32,319 bases of DNA from positions 1 to 32,319 of the forward strand of contig SFBL01000200.1 of assembly GCA_007095785.1 (NCBI GenBank). Reading direction: 5' to 3'. Under the pieces are notes generated by a model. It saw only the letters and a program-made list of their open reading frames with translations. It was not told where the DNA came from and searched no databases. This DNA comes from Microcystis aeruginosa Ma_SC_T_19800800_S464 (GTDB lineage Bacteria; Cyanobacteriota; Cyanobacteriia; Cyanobacteriales; Microcystaceae). The translations under genes were made by a program, and so were the position numbers. This document shows positions 8,101 to 15,862 of the stretch, in pieces. Numbering within the stretch: position 1 is the stretch's first letter; each line of letters begins with the position of its first letter.

Positions 8101-8499
8101 ATGGAATCACCGATCGAACGTTTCCGACTATCTCAAACCGCCAAAGATAGCCTAATAAAATTAAAACGCTACACTAAAATTGACCAATGGAATATCCTCT
8201 GTCGTTGGGCTTTTTGTCGTTCCCTTGCTGAACCGAGTCTCCCCTCTCCCGTTCCCATTCCTGCCGATAGCAATGTAGAATTATCTTGGAAAGTATTCGG
8301 GGGAGAAATGGCCGATATTTTCTTAATTGCCCTCAAACAACGTTGTCATCAAGACGGATTAGGAACCGATAAAGAAACTCTAGCTCAACAATTTCGCTTA
8401 CATTTACATCGCGGGATCGGTTATCTTGCTGGGGATGCCAAGCTAAAAAAAATCGATAATTTAATCGAATTAGAGAGGGAAAATCTCAGAGAATCTTAA
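8101..8499 (+). CDS. dndE: DNA sulfur modification protein DndE
   Basis: A 132-residue protein matching DndE, the small DNA-binding partner in phosphorothioate modification. Family features are the N-terminal RLSQTAKDSLIKLKRYT, then QWNILCRWAFCRSLAEPS, then the C-terminal LHRGIGYLAGD. The length is typical. It lies downstream of dndD on the same strand, separated by the 40-residue ORF, which supports the assignment. DndE proteins form oligomers that bind nicked DNA. That is family knowledge and is not shown here. Confidence 0.88.
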   Translation: MESPIERFRLSQTAKDSLIKLKRYTKIDQWNILCRWAFCRSLAEPSLPSPVPIPADSNVELSWKVFGGEMADIFLIALKQRCHQDGLGTDKETLAQQFRLHLHRGIGYLAGDAKLKKIDNLIELERENLRES

Positions 8500-8567
8500 T
8501 CAAGAACACTCTATCTTCCCCTCTGTGTTCTTTGTGCCTTTGTGGTTTATTCTTAATCAAACTCACC

Positions 8568-10082
8568 TTAAAAAACTTTTGGTCGGCCTAAAGTAGTGAT
8601 ATAGATAACTGCTTCATCGGAGGGAATTCCTAACACCTCATTAACTTGATCATCAAAAAAACCACCGATACCACTAACCCCTAACCCCAGATGAATAGCC
8701 GCTAAATTTAATCTCTGTCCCAAATGACCCGCATCTGCATGAAGATAACGATAGACTCGATCGCCGTATTTAGCCACAGCTTTAGACAGATCTGCCGTAT
8801 GAAAAACCACAGCAGCCGCATCTCGTCCCAAATCCTGACCTAAACAGAGATAATGTAACTCTTGCTGGAAATTTTTAAAGCGAATTTGCCGCAATTCTTG
8901 GGCTTTAGGAGCATAATAATAACAGCCTTCCTCTAATCCAGTTACTGCCGAAACAGCGATAAAAGTTTCCAATAAATCCAGAGCAAAATAATCGGGATTG
9001 GGATCGAGATTTTGGTCGGCATAATCTTGGGGTTGATAGGTAAAATGCAGCAGCGCTCGCAATTCGTCTAAACTGAGACTAGCACCACTATAAGCGCGGG
9101 TAGATCTGCGTTTAAGCATCGTACTTTCCAGATCGATTAAATCTTCCCCCCAATTGACGGGACGGGATGTCACGGAAACTTTTAGACAAAAAGGAAAATT
9201 ATATTTATCTTCCCAATTAGACGGGGTAATATTTGCTTCTATCTTCTCATCCGTAGCTATGATAGTCGCTTGGTGTAGAGAGTTTAATAATTCCCCCTCG
9301 GCAATTTTGGGATAAAGAGTCGTGGTTGTCGAAGGGAGTGCCGTGGTACTAGGGGGGAGATTTTGCTGGATATTGAGCAGATCTGCCAAAGGAATCACCG
9401 TCATGACACTTTCTTTCTCGGAATCAAGATAAAGCAATTCATTCATCTGACTATCGTTAAAACCACCGATTAAATGAGCGCGATAGTCATTAATCGAGGC
9501 TGATAGCTCAATATTGCCCAATAAATGCCCCGTATCGAGGAAAATACGCCGATAAGCTCGATCCTCGTAGCGCCAAGCGGATCGATAAAAAATGGCACTG
9601 GTAACTAAAGCGATATCGGTATTTTCTAAAACAGGATTCCAGAAACAAGCAGATTGTAGGTTCGTCCAGACATCACTTTCCCAGAATAAAAGCAGCGAGT
9701 GACTTTGACCTTGATAACTGTAGAGACCGGCGGGTAAAAATTCCGTGCCACGGGAGATCAGATAGACCTCGGCGGGGTATAATCCACCAGCAGAGGGTGC
9801 GGAACGCAGGTACAAGGGACTACCCATAGTGGCGATTTTGGCAGTTAAACCATAGCTACAGCCCAAAATTCGCGATATACGTCGCCAAAAGTCTCCTTTT
9901 TGGGGAACTGTTTGACGGGAGAGGTAGGGTTTGAGATCGAAAGTCTGACCGATTTTGTATTCTTTGAAGGGATAGGGTTGTTGACTCCAATCAAGACCTT
10001 TACTTTTTGAGGCGATCGTCTGGGGGTCGTATTTGGTCCGCTCGTGGTAGTATTGGGCGATCGAGATTGGCTGATCTGGCAT
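8568..10082 (-). CDS. SagB/ThcOx-type double nitroreductase-domain protein
   Basis: A 504-residue protein with two nitroreductase-like halves. The N-terminal half carries LRSAPSAGGLYPAEVYLISRG and a GLYSYQ segment, both typical of SagB-type dehydrogenases. The C-terminal half restarts at about residue 325 with KRRSTRAYSGASLSLDELRALL and ends with HLGLGVSGIGGFFDDQVNEVLG and a VIYITTLGRP tail. SagB-family flavoenzymes oxidise azolines to azoles in some peptide natural products. Stand-alone cyanobacterial copies have no established role. No YcaO cyclodehydratase or precursor peptide lies nearby, so a natural-product role is not supported. It converges on dndE and is otherwise isolated. Confidence 0.82.
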   Translation of the reverse strand: MPDQPISIAQYYHERTKYDPQTIASKSKGLDWSQQPYPFKEYKIGQTFDLKPYLSRQTVPQKGDFWRRISRILGCSYGLTAKIATMGSPLYLRSAPSAGGLYPAEVYLISRGTEFLPAGLYSYQGQSHSLLLFWESDVWTNLQSACFWNPVLENTDIALVTSAIFYRSAWRYEDRAYRRIFLDTGHLLGNIELSASINDYRAHLIGGFNDSQMNELLYLDSEKESVMTVIPLADLLNIQQNLPPSTTALPSTTTTLYPKIAEGELLNSLHQATIIATDEKIEANITPSNWEDKYNFPFCLKVSVTSRPVNWGEDLIDLESTMLKRRSTRAYSGASLSLDELRALLHFTYQPQDYADQNLDPNPDYFALDLLETFIAVSAVTGLEEGCYYYAPKAQELRQIRFKNFQQELHYLCLGQDLGRDAAAVVFHTADLSKAVAKYGDRVYRYLHADAGHLGQRLNLAAIHLGLGVSGIGGFFDDQVNEVLGIPSDEAVIYITTLGRPKVF

Positions 10083-10129
10083 GATAAAGATAGGCTATCT
10101 AAGCTTTACTTTTTAGTTTGACATACTCC

Positions 10130-10173
10130 CACCGCTATTTAGAAAACGGGTTTCTTTCATAAACCCGTTTTCT
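10130..10173. repeat. 13-bp-stem hairpin next to an IS200/IS605-like end motif
   Basis: A perfect 13-bp inverted repeat (AGAAAACGGGTTT / AAACCCGTTTTCT, 10141-10173) lies just before the Uma2-family gene. It is preceded by GACATACTCCCACCGCT, which resembles subterminal sequence at IS200/IS605 ends. No transposase is present. It may be a relic, or it may act in the 5' leader of the following gene. Confidence 0.4.
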
Positions 10174-10184
10174 CAAATAAAATT

Positions 10185-11000
10185 ATGACTACACCTAGCT
10201 TCACCATTCCCCAATCTCACCCTCCCCTTTCCCCCCGGCAATCCTTGCCGACGATGTACGATTTACCTAGCGACAATCCACTGGAACCCGGTTTGCCTGA
10301 CGAATTTCACCTGTTACAACCTCAGTTATTACTGCTGACTTTCCAGCCTCCCAACTGGGAACCAGACCTAGTTTTTAGCGCCGCTGACCTCAACCTTTAC
10401 TACAATGTCAGACACCCGCAATGGTACAAGCGTCCCGATTGGTTTGGGGTGGTTGGTGTTCCTCGCCTCTACGATGGCCATGACCTGCGCTTAAGCTATG
10501 TGATTTGGCAGGAAGGGGTTTCTCCGACGATTGTGGTGGAATTATTGTCTCCAGGTACGGAAAATCAAGATTTAGGAGAAGAACTACGTCAACCCGGGGA
10601 ACCGCCAACTAAGTGGACAGTTTATGAACAGATTCTGCGGATTCCCTACTATGTGGTTTTCAGTCGCTATACTAACCAACTTCAAGCGTTTGAACTGGTA
10701 GGTGGTTATTACCAACCCGTAGCTTTAGTGGAGGGACGCTTACCGATTCCTCCACTGGAATTGAGCTTGGGTTTGTGGCAAGGTTCCTATCGGGGGATTG
10801 AGCGGCTATGGTTACGCTGGTTGACGCTGGAGGGAGAGTTGATTCCCCTTGCCGATGAGGAGTTAATTGCGGCGAAACAAGAGGCTTCTGCGGCGAAACA
10901 AGAGGCTTCTGCGGCTAAACAAGAGGCTTCTGCGGCTAAACAACGAGCAGAACAACTAGCGGCACGATTGCGGGAATTAGGGATAGATCCTGAAGCCTGA
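10185..11000 (+). CDS. Uma2 family (DUF820) putative PD-(D/E)XK nuclease with expanded coiled tail
   Basis: A 271-residue protein of the Uma2/DUF820 family, which is greatly expanded in cyanobacteria and has a restriction-endonuclease-like fold. Typical segments are WEPDLVFSAADL, RPDWFGVVGVP, PTIVVELLSPGTENQDLGE, YEQILRIPYYVVFSR and the tail LAARLRELGIDPEA. Fold-based acidic residues are present (Asp in RPDW, Glu in VVELLSP), but biochemical activity of the family is largely unproven. The C-terminal region contains the heptapeptide AAKQEAS repeated three times plus a partial copy, encoded by a 21-bp tandem repeat. This extends a coiled-coil tail. The ATG is only 11 bases after a strong hairpin. 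Confidence 0.85.
   Translation: MTTPSFTIPQSHPPLSPRQSLPTMYDLPSDNPLEPGLPDEFHLLQPQLLLLTFQPPNWEPDLVFSAADLNLYYNVRHPQWYKRPDWFGVVGVPRLYDGHDLRLSYVIWQEGVSPTIVVELLSPGTENQDLGEELRQPGEPPTKWTVYEQILRIPYYVVFSRYTNQLQAFELVGGYYQPVALVEGRLPIPPLELSLGLWQGSYRGIERLWLRWLTLEGELIPLADEELIAAKQEASAAKQEASAAKQEASAAKQRAEQLAARLRELGIDPEA
10869..10943 (+). repeat. In-frame 21-bp tandem repeat in the Uma2-family gene
   Basis: Three complete 21-bp units beginning GCGGCGAAACAAGAGGC, or GCGGCTAAAC in the last, plus a partial fourth unit lie in frame. Each adds one heptad of a coiled coil. Confidence 0.9.
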
Positions 11001-11013
11001 AGCTAAAACCCCC

Positions 11014-11050
11014 CAAAAAAAGAGAGAGGAAACCCGCGCCTCCTCTCTCT
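11014..11050 (-). terminator. Hairpin terminator of the PEP-CTERM relic (can act both ways)
   Basis: A 10-bp stem (AGAGAGAGGA / TCCTCTCTCT) is followed, on the minus strand, by a run of seven T. It is similar in sequence to the hairpin after the intact PEP-CTERM gene at 25391-25432. It probably also stops plus-strand transcripts of the Uma2-family gene. Confidence 0.75.
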
Positions 11051-11056
11051 GGGACA

Positions 11057-11201
11057 TTATTTTCTCGCTTTGCGGACAGCACCCCCTAGCATTAAACCGC
11101 CCAGTGGGATATAACTAAGAACACTCGTAGGTTCAGGGACACCCACAGCAGAAGAAGCGACGGTTAACAAATGCCGAGAGATTTTTTGAGATTATTCATA
11201 C
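11057..11201 (-). pseudogene. PEP-CTERM protein gene, 3' remnant only
   Basis: The last 48 or so codons of a PEP-CTERM gene remain. They end in VPEPTSVLSYIPLGGLMLGGAV and a basic RKARK tail, preceded by an in-frame stop at 11202-11204 and with no start codon. The C-terminus nearly matches the intact PEP-CTERM protein at 24602-25387 (TPEPSS...LGGLMLGGVARKTRK). The shared downstream terminator sequence makes common descent likely. No further coding sequence is seen in 11205-11411. Confidence 0.78.
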
Positions 11202-11411
11202 ATCGAATAATTTGCTCTACGAATAAAGTTATGTGTACATTTTAGAAGCAATTTGATTGAAATCAACATAAAACTAAAGGATTTTACTCTATCATTACTT
11301 ATTTTAATTTTCGATGTACCTACACCCTACTAGACTACTGGTCTGTCAAAGTTGGAAATTGACCGATACAATTTAGTTAATTTGATCCGAGCATCGACCG
11401 TAATAAAATCT

Positions 11412-12677
11412 ATGGAAATTATCGCTGTTTTACTGGGAGTTTTCGGTTTAGGGACAGGTGCGGGTTTATTGGTCATCCGTAACTATTACCACATCTGTCA
11501 ACCGAGCGAAGTTTTAATTTTTGCCGGCAGTCGTCGTCCCACAGCCACGGGCAAAACCATCGGTTATCGTTTGGTAAAAGGGGGCAGCAGTATTCGTTTA
11601 CCTATGCTAGAACAAGTGTATCGAATGGACCTGACCAACATGATCATCGATCTCAGGGTGGTTAATGCCTATTCTAAGGGCGGTGTGCCGTTGATCGTCA
11701 CCGGGGTGGCGAATATTAAAATTGCTGGGGAAGAACCGATTATTCATAATGCGATCGAGCGTTTATTGGGCAAGAAACGCAAGGAAATTGAACAATTGGC
11801 TAAAGAAACCCTCGAAGGTAATTTGCGCGGTGTCTTGGCGAATTTAACCCCAGAACAAGCGAACTCCGATCAGATTGCTTTTGCCAAAAGTCTCTTGGAA
11901 GAAGCGGAACAGGATCTGGAAAAATTGGGTTTAGTTTTGGATAGTTTGCAGATCCAGAATATTTCCGATGAGGTGCGTTATCTGGATTCGATCGGACGGA
12001 AGCAAAAAGCCGAATTACAGAGAGATGCCCGGATAGCCGAAGCAAAAGCCCGAAAAACATCGATTATCAAGGATTCCGAGAATCTACGCCTAACCGCTTT
12101 GCGTCGTATCCAAAAAGATTTAGAAATAGCCAAAGCTGACGCAGAAAAACGGGTGCGCGACACTCAAACTAAGCGCGGCGCCATGATTGCCGAGGTAGAA
12201 TCGGTGGTTATGTCCGATTTAGCTAAAGTACAGGCCGAAGTGGCGGTACAAACTGCCCGAATTAAGCAGGTGAAACAGCAATTACAAGCAGATGTGATCG
12301 CCCCCGCTGCAGCGGAATGTCAACAAGCGATCGCAAAAGCCCGGGGGGAAGCAGCCAAAATTATCGAACAGGGGAAAGCGCAAGCGGAAGGAACCAAAAA
12401 ACTGGCAGCCTCTTGGCAAGGAGCGGGAAATAACGCTAAAAACATCTTTTTATACCAAAAATTGGAGTTATTGCTGAAATTAATGGCCGCCAGTGTGCCA
12501 GAAGTGCAGGTGCAAACGGTGACGGTAGTGGACGGAGGTGATGGTAATCTTGTCCCCAAAATGACTGCCTTTGCCGAACAATTGCGTCAAGCTACTGGAG
12601 TGGATCTGGTACAAATGGCTAATCGTTTAGCACAAACCGAGCCATCTGTCAAGAGTTCAGTGATCAGTGATCAGTGA
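11412..12677 (+). CDS. Flotillin-like SPFH/band 7 membrane protein
   Basis: About 421 residues from the ATG at 11412. An N-terminal transmembrane segment (IIAVLLGVFGLGTGAGLLVI) is followed by the SPFH domain (about 30-200) with VLIFAG, GYRLVKGGSSIRLPMLEQV, VTGVANIKI and KETLEGNLRGVLANLTPEQ. A long Ala/Glu/Lys-rich coiled coil follows (about 200-350), as in flotillins, which scaffold membrane microdomains. An upstream in-frame TTG at 11352 is less likely, because the membrane segment naturally starts the protein. The final residues SVISDQ and the stop codon are encoded by the first units of an intergenic tandem repeat, so the C-terminus appears to have been re-terminated by repeat sequence. 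Confidence 0.85.
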   Translation: MEIIAVLLGVFGLGTGAGLLVIRNYYHICQPSEVLIFAGSRRPTATGKTIGYRLVKGGSSIRLPMLEQVYRMDLTNMIIDLRVVNAYSKGGVPLIVTGVANIKIAGEEPIIHNAIERLLGKKRKEIEQLAKETLEGNLRGVLANLTPEQANSDQIAFAKSLLEEAEQDLEKLGLVLDSLQIQNISDEVRYLDSIGRKQKAELQRDARIAEAKARKTSIIKDSENLRLTALRRIQKDLEIAKADAEKRVRDTQTKRGAMIAEVESVVMSDLAKVQAEVAVQTARIKQVKQQLQADVIAPAAAECQQAIAKARGEAAKIIEQGKAQAEGTKKLAASWQGAGNNAKNIFLYQKLELLLKLMAASVPEVQVQTVTVVDGGDGNLVPKMTAFAEQLRQATGVDLVQMANRLAQTEPSVKSSVISDQ

Positions 12678-12872
12678 TCAGTTATCAGTTTTGAGTTTTA
12701 AGTTTTAAGTTTTAAGTGAGCAGTGTGTATTAAGTGATCATCATCAAATGGCAGTTTACTTCTGTCTTTTCACTGTTCACTGATTACTGTTCACTGATTA
12801 CTGTTCACTGATAACTGATTACTGTTCACTGATAACTGATTACTGTTCACTGATTACTGATTATTGTCCACT
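12658..12872. repeat. Short tandem repeats (ATCAGTG / TTCACTGATAACTGATTACTG type)
   Basis: A run of degenerate heptamer-type repeats: GTGATCA units first, then TTTTAAG units, then several ACTGTTCACTGAT(A/T)ACTGAT copies in inverted orientation to the first set. It fills almost the whole gap between the flotillin-like gene and the cupin gene. The pattern is typical of short tandemly repeated repetitive sequences in cyanobacteria. Confidence 0.85.
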
Positions 12873-12903
12873 AGAATGTTAATCAAGTTTGGAGACCACC
12901 GCC

Positions 12904-13281
12904 ATGGATGACTTAATTAATGATCCCTCCCCTTCTCCCCAAGACATAGAAATGACGCGGACTCCCCCCTGGGGAACAGTGACGGTATTGGAGGAAGGTC
13001 CGCGGTATCGCATCAATCGCATTGTCATTAAACCCGGCCATCACATGAGTACCCAAATGCACTACCATCGCAGTGAACACTGGATTGTCGTCTCCGGTAC
13101 AGCGCGGGTAATCTGTGATGAAAAAGAAACTCTCCTCAAACAAAAAGAATCTACATACGTTCCCATGAATACCCGTCATCGGGTGGAAAACCCCGGTTCT
13201 ATTCCTCTGGTGATGATCGAGGTGCAAAATGGCGAATATCTAGGAGATGATGATATTCACCGTTTTGATGATGCAGAATAG
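12904..13281 (+). CDS. Cupin protein related to mannose-6-phosphate isomerase C-terminal domain
   Basis: A 125-residue single-cupin protein. WGTVTVLEEGPRYRINRIVIKPG, then the metal-binding motif HHMSTQMHYHRSEHWIVVSGTARV, then TYVPMNTRHRVENPG closely follow the cupin domain found at the end of type II mannose-6-phosphate isomerase/GDP-mannose pyrophosphorylase (ManC/AlgA). The nucleotidyltransferase half is absent, so it is a stand-alone isomerase-like cupin that could act in sugar-nucleotide metabolism. I chose the ATG at 12904. An in-frame TTG at 12889 would add five residues. A short gap of 48 bases leads to cobU. Confidence 0.82.
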   Translation: MDDLINDPSPSPQDIEMTRTPPWGTVTVLEEGPRYRINRIVIKPGHHMSTQMHYHRSEHWIVVSGTARVICDEKETLLKQKESTYVPMNTRHRVENPGSIPLVMIEVQNGEYLGDDDIHRFDDAE

Positions 13282-13329
13282 GACAGTTTTCTCCCCTATA
13301 TACTTTAGTTATTTGCCAAAATCTCGATC

Positions 13330-13881
13330 GTGGATGAAAAAATTATCCTAGTTACAGGGGCCGCCCGTTCTGGGAAAAGTGAATGGGCCGAATATTTAGC
13401 CAAAATCAGCCAAAAACCCGTTATTTATATCGCCACCTCCTCGGTGGATGAAAAAGATCAAGAATGGTGCGATCGCATTGAGAGACACCGGCAGCGACGT
13501 TCCCCCCAATGGCAAACCCAAGAAATTCCCCGACAATTAAGCGAAACTATTGATAATAGCCCATTTTCTCACTGTTTATTGATCGATTCCCTCGGTACTT
13601 GGGTAGCCAATTGTTTAGAAATGTCGGCAGCTGAATGGTTAGAAATCAGCGATCAATTCTTGTATTCCCTCAAAAATGCGGCGGTTGATGTTATTCTGGT
13701 AGCGGAAGAAACCGGTTGGGGTGTGGTTCCCGCTTATCCCCTCGGTCGTCTGTTTCGTGATCGTTTAGGCGATCTCTGTCGTAGAATTGGCACAATAGCA
13801 GACGCAGTTTATCTAGTTACCGGCGGCCATGCTCTTAATTTAAGTCAATTGGGTCAGTCTTTGTCGATAATTGGGCAGTAG
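13330..13881 (+). CDS. cobU: Adenosylcobinamide kinase / cobinamide-phosphate guanylyltransferase
   Basis: A 183-residue CobU/CobP enzyme of cobamide nucleotide-loop assembly. It phosphorylates adenosylcobinamide and then transfers GMP to it. The P-loop GAARSGKS is at residues 10-17. IERHRQRRSPQWQT contains the conserved histidine region. LLIDSLGTWVANC, then LVAEETGWGVVPAYPLGRLFRD and VYLVTGGHALNL, are family blocks. The GTG start is required by frame, since the ATG four bases later is out of frame. No other cobalamin gene is in the window. It is followed 5 bases later by a methyltransferase, which suggests co-transcription. Confidence 0.9.
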   Translation: MDEKIILVTGAARSGKSEWAEYLAKISQKPVIYIATSSVDEKDQEWCDRIERHRQRRSPQWQTQEIPRQLSETIDNSPFSHCLLIDSLGTWVANCLEMSAAEWLEISDQFLYSLKNAAVDVILVAEETGWGVVPAYPLGRLFRDRLGDLCRRIGTIADAVYLVTGGHALNLSQLGQSLSIIGQ

Positions 13882-13886
13882 AGAAG

Positions 13887-14705
13887 ATGAGCAACGATTA
13901 TCAGCGTCAAGTAATTGATTTTTATGCCCGTCGTCACGATTACGATAACGATTTTACTCAAGCTCGCGCCCTTAAATTAGTAAATTATCTCTATTTACAA
14001 AAAAGCCAATCTGTGCTAGATGTGGCAACGGGAACGGGATTTATTGCGGTCGCAATTGCCCCAAAAGTAAAAAGTGTCATCGGGGTTGATTTCACACCGG
14101 CAATGATTGCCAGAGCCGAAAAAAAGCTAGAAGAATTAAATATCGAGAATATTGACCTAATTAACGCCGATATAGCTGCCATTGACTTTGCCGAGTCTAG
14201 TTTCGATCTGATTACCTGTTCTCTGGCGATTGCACTTTTCCCCGATATCCCGCAAGTGCTGGCAAAATGGTATCAATGGTTAAAAAAAGGCGGTTCGGTC
14301 GCTTTTTCCTGTAATAATTTAGAATCCCACTTCCTACCCTTGATCAGTGGTGTTTGTCGCGAAACCTATGGTTTTGAGTTGCCTAATCTGCATACTCCCA
14401 TCGCCACCCCAGAAAAATGCCATCAATTGCTGGAAAATGCGGGATTTACCAATATATCGGTCAATGTCGAGCAACTAGGTCGATATTTGCCCCTAGAAAC
14501 CGCCAAAAACTTCTGGTATGGGCAGTATTTTCATCCTCAGGATAACCCTCTCGATCTCGCGTTGCGAGCGCGTTGCGACCGCCTATCGGCTGCCGAAATT
14601 GCGACTCTAGTAAACAATTATCGCCGAGAAATCGAGAAAAATGCCACCGATCAGGGAGTATGGCAAGATGCAACCACCTTTTTTATCACTGCTAGTAAAA
14701 GTTAG
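13887..14705 (+). CDS. Class I SAM-dependent methyltransferase
   Basis: A 272-residue methyltransferase with motif I VLDVATGTGFIAVAI (about 42-56), the acidic residue of motif II in VIGVDFTPAMI, and motif IV FAESSFDLITCSLAIALFPD. It has the general appearance of UbiE/COQ5-like enzymes. The C-terminal half (GFTNISVNVEQLGRYL) is not diagnostic, and the substrate is unknown. It sits between cobU and leuD with gaps of 5 and 9 bases, so the three are probably one transcript. Neither neighbour indicates its substrate. Confidence 0.85.
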   Translation: MSNDYQRQVIDFYARRHDYDNDFTQARALKLVNYLYLQKSQSVLDVATGTGFIAVAIAPKVKSVIGVDFTPAMIARAEKKLEELNIENIDLINADIAAIDFAESSFDLITCSLAIALFPDIPQVLAKWYQWLKKGGSVAFSCNNLESHFLPLISGVCRETYGFELPNLHTPIATPEKCHQLLENAGFTNISVNVEQLGRYLPLETAKNFWYGQYFHPQDNPLDLALRARCDRLSAAEIATLVNNYRREIEKNATDQGVWQDATTFFITASKS

Positions 14706-14714
14706 AAAAAGATC

Positions 14715-15305
14715 ATGAGTCAAGTTAAAACCATCTCTGGACGAGCTTTACCGTTGCGAGGCAACGATATTGACACCGATCGCATTATTCCGGCCCGTTT
14801 TTTGCGTTGTATCACCTTTGAAGGTTTAGGAGAACAAGTGTTCGCCGATGATCGAGCCGCTTTACAGGGTAGTCATCCTTTCGATCTACCCCAGTACCAA
14901 GGGGCGAAAATTTTGGTAGTCAATGGTAATTTTGGTTGTGGTTCTTCTCGGGAACACGCACCGCAAGCGATTTTACGTTGGGGAATTCAAGCAATTATCG
15001 GGGAAAGTTTCGCCGAAATATTTTTTGGCAATTGTATCGCTAATGGGGTTCCCTGTGTCACTGCTGAGGCTAAAACCATCGCGCATTTACAGGATTTAAT
15101 TGCAGCTAATCCCGAAATTCCCGTCGATCTTTCCTTGACAACCATGACGGTGGAATGGGGGGATTTTGTCGCTACCGTCTCTATGAATGAAGGTTCCCGA
15201 CAGATGTTAATAGAAGGGGGTTGGGATACCTGCGGACAGCTGTTACAAAATCTCGATCTGATTCAATCTACCGCACAAAAGTTACCCTATTTAAGTTTCG
15301 TTTAG
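14715..15305 (+). CDS. leuD: 3-isopropylmalate dehydratase small subunit
   Basis: A 196-residue aconitase-swivel subunit. It opens with [23 protein letters not shown], followed by [20 protein letters not shown] and the [19 protein letters not shown] block, both characteristic of LeuD. With LeuC, not in this window, it isomerises 2-isopropylmalate to 3-isopropylmalate in leucine biosynthesis. The length fits. It is the last gene of the probable cobU-methyltransferase-leuD run, and a hairpin follows. Confidence 0.93.
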   Translation: MSQVKTISGRALPLRGNDIDTDRIIPARFLRCITFEGLGEQVFADDRAALQGSHPFDLPQYQGAKILVVNGNFGCGSSREHAPQAILRWGIQAIIGESFAEIFFGNCIANGVPCVTAEAKTIAHLQDLIAANPEIPVDLSLTTMTVEWGDFVATVSMNEGSRQMLIEGGWDTCGQLLQNLDLIQSTAQKLPYLSFV

Positions 15306-15323
15306 AGAAACAATCTAGGCTGA

Positions 15324-15352
15324 GGGTGCGTTAGTAATAGATTAACGTACCC
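15324..15352 (+). terminator. Hairpin downstream of leuD
   Basis: Stem GGGTGCGTTA / TAACGTACCC has one G-T pair and a 9-base loop, 18 bases after the leuD stop. There is no clear T-run, so termination is probable but unproven. Confidence 0.5.
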
Positions 15353-15406
15353 AGGCAGGGATTTTGTTGGAGATGCAGCATCTGTAAATATTTAAAAATC
15401 TGCCCT

Positions 15407-15583
15407 ATGACTAATCCTGATCATAATCTCGAAAATATCCAAGAACCGATTTTAAACGCTCCCGAAGATGTGCGAAAAATCATTGATCGCGTTTTAAAAT
15501 TGGAAAGAGATAAGTTATACCAGCGCAATCCTCGCAATATCAATGATGATGTTTTAACGATTATTAAAGAAGTAATTCAATGA
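15407..15583 (+). CDS. Small 58-residue protein upstream of the DndD-like ATPase
   Basis: An ATG at 15407 opens a 58-codon frame encoding a soluble, charged, probably helical protein (MTNPDHNLENIQEPILNAPE, then DVRKIIDRVLKLERDKLYQR and a VLTIIKEVIQ end). Coding character is good and a palindrome (AGATGCAGCATCT, 15371-15383) lies just before it. I do not recognise a named family. Its same-strand position upstream of the SMC-like ATPase gene, with only a repeat array between, suggests a partner. In size and helical content it resembles accessory subunits of such ATPases. That role is inference. Confidence 0.65.
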   Translation: MTNPDHNLENIQEPILNAPEDVRKIIDRVLKLERDKLYQRNPRNINDDVLTIIKEVIQ

Positions 15584-15589
15584 TTAGCT

Positions 15590-15850
15590 ATCAGTTATCA
15601 GGAGTCAGGAGTTAGGAGTTAGGAGACAGGAGATAGGGTGATCACTGCGTGCGCGTTGCGGAGGGTTTTGGGGTGATAGGGATTTAGGGGTTTAGGGAAA
15701 TTTCATCCAAATGCTTCACTTCCCACTCCCCATCTCCCCCACTTCCCCATCTTCCCCATCTTCCCCACTTCCCCACCTTCCCCACCTTCCCCACCTTCCC
15801 CACCTTCCCCACTTCCCCACTTCCCCACTTCCCCACTTCCCCATCATCCC
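15590..15850. repeat. Low-complexity tandem repeats (CAGGAGT units; CCCCACCTTC decamers)
   Basis: The gap between the 58-residue ORF and the ATPase gene holds TCAGGAGTTAGGAG-type heptamers (about 15596-15640). These are followed by about 13 degenerate decamers of CCCCACTTCC/CCCCACCTTC (15718-15850). The second block ends 12 bases before the ATPase start. Similar heptamers recur at 22575-22623. Confidence 0.88.
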
Positions 15851-15862
15851 CTCTATATAAAT

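Noticed and set aside
8568-10082. Azole-peptide natural product cluster around the SagB-like gene
   Set aside because: No YcaO cyclodehydratase, precursor peptide or transporter lies in the window.
12658-12872. Possible CRISPR or origin iterons
   Set aside because: Repeat units are about 7-21 bases, irregular and of mixed orientation, with no unique spacers, DnaA-like boxes or replication gene.
15718-15850. Possible CRISPR array
   Set aside because: The units are degenerate decamers in direct tandem with no spacers. There is no leader and there are no cas genes nearby.
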